DNA of 25,955 nt, taken from an uncultured Oscillospiraceae bacterium (GTDB lineage: Bacteria > Bacillota > Clostridia > Oscillospirales > Oscillospiraceae). This document shows positions 21,803-25,955 of the stretch, piece after piece. Position numbers and translations under genes: made by a program. The stretch spans positions 1-25,955 of the forward strand of contig CAJUCA010000044.1 in the NCBI GenBank assembly GCA_910585265.1. The letters run 5' to 3'. Numbering within the stretch: position 1 is the first letter of the stretch; every line of letters begins with the position of its first letter. The notes below the pieces were generated by a model. That model ran no database searches, was not told where the DNA came from, and saw nothing but the letters and a program-made list of their open reading frames with translations.

Positions 21803-22207
21803 ATGAAGGACAAAAAAGACCGCCACACGGTCTGGATGGAGCCTGCGGTGTGGGACATGGTGGAGAAGCACTACCACGAGGACAACTGCTCCACCAAAAA
21901 CGAGTATATCGAAAAGGCTATCCGCTTCTATTCCGGCTACCTGGACGCGGCGGGCGCGAGCGAGTACCTGCCCCGCGTCCTTTCCGATGTGCTGGAGGGC
22001 AAGCTGGGCGCGCTGGGCAGTCGAATCGGGCGGCTGCTGTTCAAGCTGGCGGTGGAGCAGGACTTGAACGCGAACATCCTCGCGGCTCTGGGCGAGTTCA
22101 ACCTGGACGCCGTCGAACATCTCCGCGGCCAGTGTGTCCAACACGAGAAGCAGACCCACGGTGAGGTCAGTTTTGAGGACGCGCTCCGCCGCCAGAAGGG
22201 GCTGTGA
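21803..22207 (+). CDS. Ribbon-helix-helix mobilisation accessory protein, module B
   Basis: 134 aa. The ATG at 21803 follows AAAGGAGGG. The RHH region is DRHTVWMEPAVWDMVEKHY, then CSTKNEYIEKAIRFYSGYLD; the rest is helical (LPRVLSDVLEGKLGALGSRI, GRLLFKLAVEQDLNANIL) and the tail contains EVSFEDALRR, matching LSFEQKVR in the module A copy. It should bind its own oriT as a dimer or tetramer and present it to the relaxase. The relaxase gene follows after 3 bp. Confidence 0.82.
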   Translation: MKDKKDRHTVWMEPAVWDMVEKHYHEDNCSTKNEYIEKAIRFYSGYLDAAGASEYLPRVLSDVLEGKLGALGSRIGRLLFKLAVEQDLNANILAALGEFNLDAVEHLRGQCVQHEKQTHGEVSFEDALRRQKGL

Positions 22208-22210
22208 TCC

Positions 22211-23923
22211 ATGCCCAAGCTGATCCAAAAGAGCGGCTTCATCAAGCCGGGTAAGGCTGCGGGGTATATCGGCTACATCGCCACCCGCGACGGCGTGGAG
22301 AAGCTCCCAGGGCCGGAGGGCTACGTGGAGTACATGGCCATGCGCCCCGATGCGGAACGGCACAATGGCCACGGTCTATTCAGCAGCCAGCCCGTAGATT
22401 TGAATGCGGTGATGAAGGAGGCAGAGCGGCACACTGGCCCGGTATGGACGCTGATCTATTCCCTGCGCCGGGAGGATGCCGCGCGGCTGGGCTATGACAA
22501 TGCCAAGGGCTGGCAGACGCTCATCAAAGCCCACCAGGTAGAGCTGGCCACCGCTATGAAGATCCCGCCGGAGCAGTTTCGGTGGTACGCCGCATACCAC
22601 GATGAAGGGGAGCACCCCCACATCCACATGACGGTCTGGGCCGATGACCCCAAGCAGGGCTTCCTCACCAAAGAGGGGATTAAAGCCATGCGCTCTGTGC
22701 TGACAAATAGTATATTCCAGGACGAGTTATACTCACTGTATCAGCGGAAGGATATCTCCTACAAAGACCTCACTGCCCAGGCACGTGCGTCCCTGCGTAA
22801 GCTGGTTAGTAAGATGGAGAACACAATCTGCGACAGTCCTGTCATCGAGATGCAGATGCTCCATCTGGCGGACAAGCTGAAGGACGTGAAGGGCAAAAAG
22901 CAATACGGCTACCTGAAGAAGCCGCTCAAAGAACAGGTGGATGCCATCGTGGATGAGCTGGCCAAGGTGCCGCAGGTAGCTGAGTGCTTTGAGATATGGA
23001 ACCGTCTGCGCGACGAACTGAAAAGCTACTGCAAGGACGCGCCCCGCCAGCATCTGCCGCTCTCCCAGCAGAAGGAGTTCAAAGCTATCAAAAATATGGT
23101 CATTCAGGAGGCAGAAAGTCTACGGCTGGGTGTGCTCACCTTCGAGGATAATCAGATGGCAGATGAGCCGCCGGACAATACCCGCTTCCGCGACCCTGAT
23201 ATCTCGAACGAGGATAAGCGCTCTGTGATCAAGATGTTGGAGCGGGACTGTGAGGATAGCAGCTCTGCTTCCATCGCCTATCGGCTGGGACGGATCTGGC
23301 GGGACGGTCTGGGTGTCATTCCAGACGATGAAAAAGCGGAGGTGTGGTTCCATCGCGCCGCCGAAGCAGGGCACAGCGGCGCACAGTATGCTCTCGCCAA
23401 ACTTTTGCACAAGCAGGACCGAATTAGCGAAGCAATTCCCTGGTTTGAACAGGCTGCAGAAAATGAATATCCATTTGCCAGCTACCAGTTGGGTAAACTC
23501 AATCTCTCTGGCGAAAGCGTTTCAAAGGATACTCACAGGGCAGTGGAATACCTCACCAATGCCGCTGAACAGGACTGCGCACAGGCCCAGTACATTTTGG
23601 GCAAATTATATCTTCTGGGACGGGATGTGGAACAGGACAGCACCATGGCGGAGTATTGGCTGGCCCAGGCCGCAAGGCAAGGTCATGAATACGCCCAGTT
23701 TTTTCTCGACTATATGGAGCAAAACCGCGATCCGTCCGTCCTCCTCTGCGCTACTCACCTGCTATGCTCAATGGCCCAGATCATCCGGGACACCCCGCCG
23801 CCAGCGCCCCCTGGAATACACATCGATCGCAAACGGTTCCAACAGCTCATGGAGAAAAAGATCGCCATGGGCCACAAGCCCGATGACCACGAGGAGCAAG
23901 GATACATCGGCCCAACCATGTAA
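22211..23923 (+). CDS. MobL-type relaxase with C-terminal Sel1 repeats, module B
   Basis: 570 aa. The N-terminus MPKLIQKSGFIKPGKAAGYI leads to the HUH metal site HDEGEHPHIHM (H130, H135, H137, H139). It lacks a segment of roughly 59 residues that module A has between its ELVPDG and AEYIATRP motifs (about residues 35-95 there); here GVEKLPGPEGYVEYMAMRP bridges directly. The middle is similar (KGKKQYGYLKK, LPLSQQKEFKAIKNMV). Sel1-type repeats span about 355-505, and the family tail KKIAMGHKPDDHEEQGYIGP closes the protein. Expected role: nicking the module B oriT for transfer. No frameshift is seen. Whether the shorter N-terminus is a natural subfamily trait or a deletion cannot be told here. 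Confidence 0.9.
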   Translation: MPKLIQKSGFIKPGKAAGYIGYIATRDGVEKLPGPEGYVEYMAMRPDAERHNGHGLFSSQPVDLNAVMKEAERHTGPVWTLIYSLRREDAARLGYDNAKGWQTLIKAHQVELATAMKIPPEQFRWYAAYHDEGEHPHIHMTVWADDPKQGFLTKEGIKAMRSVLTNSIFQDELYSLYQRKDISYKDLTAQARASLRKLVSKMENTICDSPVIEMQMLHLADKLKDVKGKKQYGYLKKPLKEQVDAIVDELAKVPQVAECFEIWNRLRDELKSYCKDAPRQHLPLSQQKEFKAIKNMVIQEAESLRLGVLTFEDNQMADEPPDNTRFRDPDISNEDKRSVIKMLERDCEDSSSASIAYRLGRIWRDGLGVIPDDEKAEVWFHRAAEAGHSGAQYALAKLLHKQDRISEAIPWFEQAAENEYPFASYQLGKLNLSGESVSKDTHRAVEYLTNAAEQDCAQAQYILGKLYLLGRDVEQDSTMAEYWLAQAARQGHEYAQFFLDYMEQNRDPSVLLCATHLLCSMAQIIRDTPPPAPPGIHIDRKRFQQLMEKKIAMGHKPDDHEEQGYIGPTM

Positions 23924-24025
23924 CCCCACACAAAATCTGCGCCGCAGTAAACAATATAAGGCGTCCACAACCCACCAGCAAATCGCGGCGCTGGCCCTTT
24001 GCGTGCCACCGTAGCGGGGATGCGA

Positions 24026-24161
24026 ATTGCACCACCGTCTACAAAGATCAGCCCCTTGGCACACCACCAAAAATATGTGTCTGGACTGATAATTCTCGCC
24101 GTTCGCAGTAGCTATCCCCGCCAGCCTGTGGTATGTTGTGTCGCTGTAGGAGGCGAGAGCA
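24026..24161 (+). promoter_or_regulatory. Conserved leader of the DUF6809-like gene, module B
   Basis: This is the same ungapped block (139 bp to 24164) as at 6741-6879. The conserved extended -10 is TG-G-TATGTT (hexamer 24132-24137), then GTCGCTGTAGGAGG and the ATG. Conservation in a region with no open frame indicates a promoter plus perhaps another binding site. The preceding post-relaxase tail (23924-24025) resembles module A but lacks its 77-bp block. Confidence 0.6.
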
Positions 24162-24455
24162 ATGCGAAAAACTTTGGAAGATCTCTACTACGGCAACATC
24201 ATGCCCAACGCGCAGGACATGGCGCCCCATTCCGAGCTGAAACGGGCGACGGACCGTGTGTCCCGTTTCGAAAACCAGCTCACGGAGCTACTTGACGAAA
24301 CCGGGCAAACGGTCTTGACAAAACTTATTGAGTCGCAACACGAAATCGACAGCATCATTGCCCTGGAAAATTTCATCCTGGGCTTCCGGCTGGGCGCAAA
24401 ACTCACGATGGAGTGCATGGATCGCAACGATGGCAATATCAGAAATGGAGGTTGA
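24162..24455 (+). CDS. DUF6809-like small protein, module B
   Basis: 97 aa, closely matching the module A copy throughout: MRKTLEDLYYGNIMPNAQDM, then SELKRATDRVSRFENQLTEL, and the end FILGFRLGAKLTMECMDRND. Near-identity with A is higher than for the relaxases or integrases, so this protein or its coding sequence is under stronger constraint or was recently exchanged between modules. AGGAGG lies 8 bp before the ATG. The integrase gene follows after 6 bp. Function unknown; a link to integrase control is inferred from constant adjacency. Confidence 0.78.
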   Translation: MRKTLEDLYYGNIMPNAQDMAPHSELKRATDRVSRFENQLTELLDETGQTVLTKLIESQHEIDSIIALENFILGFRLGAKLTMECMDRNDGNIRNGG

Positions 24456-24461
24456 TAAATA

Positions 24462-25616
24462 ATGACAAAACGCCGCGCCAACGGCGAGGGGAACCTGCGG
24501 AAGCGTTCCGATGGACGCTGGGAGGGCCGCTACACCGCAGGCTACGATCCCGACACCGGCAAGCGCATTATCAAAAACGTGCTGGGCCACACCCAGGCAG
24601 AGGCCAAAGGAAAGCTCAAAGCCGCAGTGGATCAGGCCCAGCAGTTGGATGTCACCCGCACCGATGAGTACACCGTGGCCACCTGGCTGCGTACCTGGTA
24701 TGACCTCTACGCCCAGCCCAACGTCCGGCAGGCCACAGCAGACCGCTACAAGCTGATGATTGAAACCTACACCATCCCCCGCATCGGGAAGATCAAGCTG
24801 AAAAAACTGACCTCCCGGGACCTACAAAAGCTCTACAAAAATCTCATGGAGCATGGCAGGGTGAACCAGCGGAGTGGACACGGCAACCCCGGCTTGAGTA
24901 GCACCACGGTAAGAAGCGTTCACCTCATGCTCCACAGCGCCTTTGAGCGGGCGGTCAAGGAACGGCTCATCGCCAGAAATCCCACCGATGACTGCGTCGC
25001 CCCCAAAGTACAGAAGCTGGAGATGAAAACCCTGCGGCCTGAGCATCTGAAGTCCTACTTGGAAGCCGCCGATGCCCGTGGGGTGCTTCCCATGTTCTAC
25101 CTGGAGCTGGTGAGCGGTCTGCGGAAGGGCGAGCTGGTGGCCCTCCTCTGGGATGACCTGGATATCCAAAACCGGACGGTCTCGGTCAGCAAGCAGTACA
25201 TCAAGAATCCCAGCGGGAAACTCACCCTCTCCCGGCCCAAGACTGAATCCTCAGTGCGCCGGGTATCCATCCCCCAGGAGGCAGTGGATCTGCTGGTCCA
25301 GGAGCACGAGAAGCACCCGGAAAACCCGTATATGTTCCCTTCCTCCACCACGGGAGAGATGTACTATCCCGATTCGGTGGTGAAACTCCACGAGAAAATC
25401 CTCAAGGATGCCGGACTGGAACACATCCGCTTCCACGATCTACGTCATACTTTTGCCACACTGGCTCTGCAGAACGGGGTGGATATTAAGACGGTCTCCA
25501 GCATGCTGGGGCACTATGACGCAGGGTTCACGCTCCGCACCTACACCCACGCTACCCGCCAGATGCAGGATCAGGCGGCGGAAACTATGGGCAGTTTCAT
25601 GTCCCGGATGATATAG
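24462..25616 (+). CDS. Tyrosine recombinase / integrase, module B
   Basis: 384 aa. The AP2-like arm domain (GNLRKRSDGRWEGRYTAGYD) is followed by a SAM-like core-binding domain (about 70-170) and the catalytic domain. Catalytic residues are complete: R221 in VSGLRKGEL, H325 and R328 in HDLRHTF, H351 in LGHYD and Y361 in TLRTYTH. It would integrate and excise the module B element. The ATG follows GGAGGTTGAT. It has no partner integrase, in contrast to the overlapping pair in module A. A perfect terminator lies 30 bp downstream. Confidence 0.92.
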   Translation: MTKRRANGEGNLRKRSDGRWEGRYTAGYDPDTGKRIIKNVLGHTQAEAKGKLKAAVDQAQQLDVTRTDEYTVATWLRTWYDLYAQPNVRQATADRYKLMIETYTIPRIGKIKLKKLTSRDLQKLYKNLMEHGRVNQRSGHGNPGLSSTTVRSVHLMLHSAFERAVKERLIARNPTDDCVAPKVQKLEMKTLRPEHLKSYLEAADARGVLPMFYLELVSGLRKGELVALLWDDLDIQNRTVSVSKQYIKNPSGKLTLSRPKTESSVRRVSIPQEAVDLLVQEHEKHPENPYMFPSSTTGEMYYPDSVVKLHEKILKDAGLEHIRFHDLRHTFATLALQNGVDIKTVSSMLGHYDAGFTLRTYTHATRQMQDQAAETMGSFMSRMI

Positions 25617-25646
25617 TGGGAAAACCATCTGAAACGCAATAGCAAA

Positions 25647-25680
25647 TACTGGGCAGGAAGTTTGGCCTTCCTGCCCAGTA
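25647..25680 (+). terminator. Terminator of the module B int operon
   Basis: TACTGGGCAGGAAG (25647-25660) pairs perfectly with CTTCCTGCCCAGTA (25667-25680) around a 6-nt loop. A T-rich tract follows after a few bases (25693-25699). Confidence 0.8.
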
Positions 25681-25722
25681 CACTTTCTAACACTTTTTTG
25701 GTATTCTGCTACGTGAACCATT

Positions 25723-25955
25723 TCAAATAGAGAATCTATCCGCATCACGCACAACTGCCGAAAGACACCGATATTGCTCCTCAAGCAAATAGCAGAACGA
25801 TTGCGGCGGGCGCTCAATCCCGAGGACTTCCAAGCGAACCGGCCATTGATATTGTACAGGCCGCACTAATTGATAGGCAACAGCAACAGACCGCCCCTGA
25901 AAGTAAGACAATATGAAATGACTCCTCAATCTTGAAAAGCGTGGATTAGCCAGTC
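25723..25955 (-). CDS. Partial unknown gene, runs off the right edge
   Basis: The minus-strand frame stays open from the window edge to a TGA at 25723-25725 (at least 76 codons). It contains LANPRFSRLRSHFILSYFQG, VAYQLVRPVQYQWPVRLEVL and CYLLEEQYRCLSAVV. No ATG or ribosome site is seen within the window, as expected for a 3' part. I do not recognise it. It could be the first gene outside module B or a neighbour truncated by insertion. Confidence 0.4.
   Translation of the reverse strand, partial: LANPRFSRLRSHFILSYFQGRSVAVAYQLVRPVQYQWPVRLEVLGIERPPQSFCYLLEEQYRCLSAVVRDADRFSI

Noticed and set aside
1..25955. CRISPR array, restriction-modification genes, Cas or phage structural genes, retron
   Set aside because: No regularly spaced repeats were seen, and no methyltransferase, nuclease, reverse transcriptase or capsid motifs were recognised in the plausible frames.

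Overview
This window reads as accessory DNA from a gut Clostridia-type Firmicute, probably Oscillospiraceae-like. Three things suggest this: a Tn1549/Tn4451-type relaxase plus serine recombinase, MobL-type relaxases with Sel1 repeats, and S-layer-homology and InlB-type secreted proteins with strong AGGAGG-like ribosome sites. No housekeeping gene is seen. The organism is inferred from gene families only, and no 16S rRNA or complete tRNA is present.

Layout. (1) About 1-4160 is the right part of a mobilizable serine-recombinase element: candidate oriT, MobC, a MOBP relaxase, a TnpW-like small protein and a large serine recombinase, closed by a perfect 12-bp inverted repeat. (2) 4214-9820 is mobilisation/integration module A: a ribbon-helix-helix protein, a MobL-type relaxase with Sel1 repeats, a DUF6809-like protein and two overlapping tyrosine integrases, then a strong terminator. 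(3) 9931-9974 is the 3' half of a tRNA-Thr(GGT) gene on the minus strand, starting exactly at the anticodon loop. It looks like an att site and marks an element junction. (4) 10214-13057 is AT-richer cargo on the minus strand: a three- or four-gene cassette ending in a SecB-like chaperone, a nonsense-mutated excisionase and tiny genes. (5) 13391-18630 is a five-gene minus-strand envelope/secretion operon: SLH protein, secreted Cys/His-domain InlB-repeat protein, coiled-coil membrane protein, membrane-anchored Sel1 protein and a small cytosolic protein. An XRE regulator diverges from it across an operator-like palindrome. (6) 19219-20463 is a DUF6076-like zinc-ribbon gene. (7) 20751-25680 is module B: two HTH proteins, then the same RHH / MobL relaxase / DUF6809 / integrase series as module A, ending in a terminator. 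A partial unknown gene runs off the right edge.

How the parts fit. Modules A and B are diverged paralogues. They share protein order, an ungapped 139-bp leader before the DUF6809-like gene, and a 77-bp non-coding block that lies after the relaxase in A but before the RHH gene in B. That mobile 77-bp block is my best candidate for an oriT. The tRNA-Thr half-site, two kinds of recombinase and three relaxases point to an accretion island in which integrative mobilizable elements have inserted beside and into one another. The two least explained cargo units are the SecB-linked cassette and the envelope operon with its own regulator. Both are candidates for undescribed systems, but their functions are not shown by the sequence.
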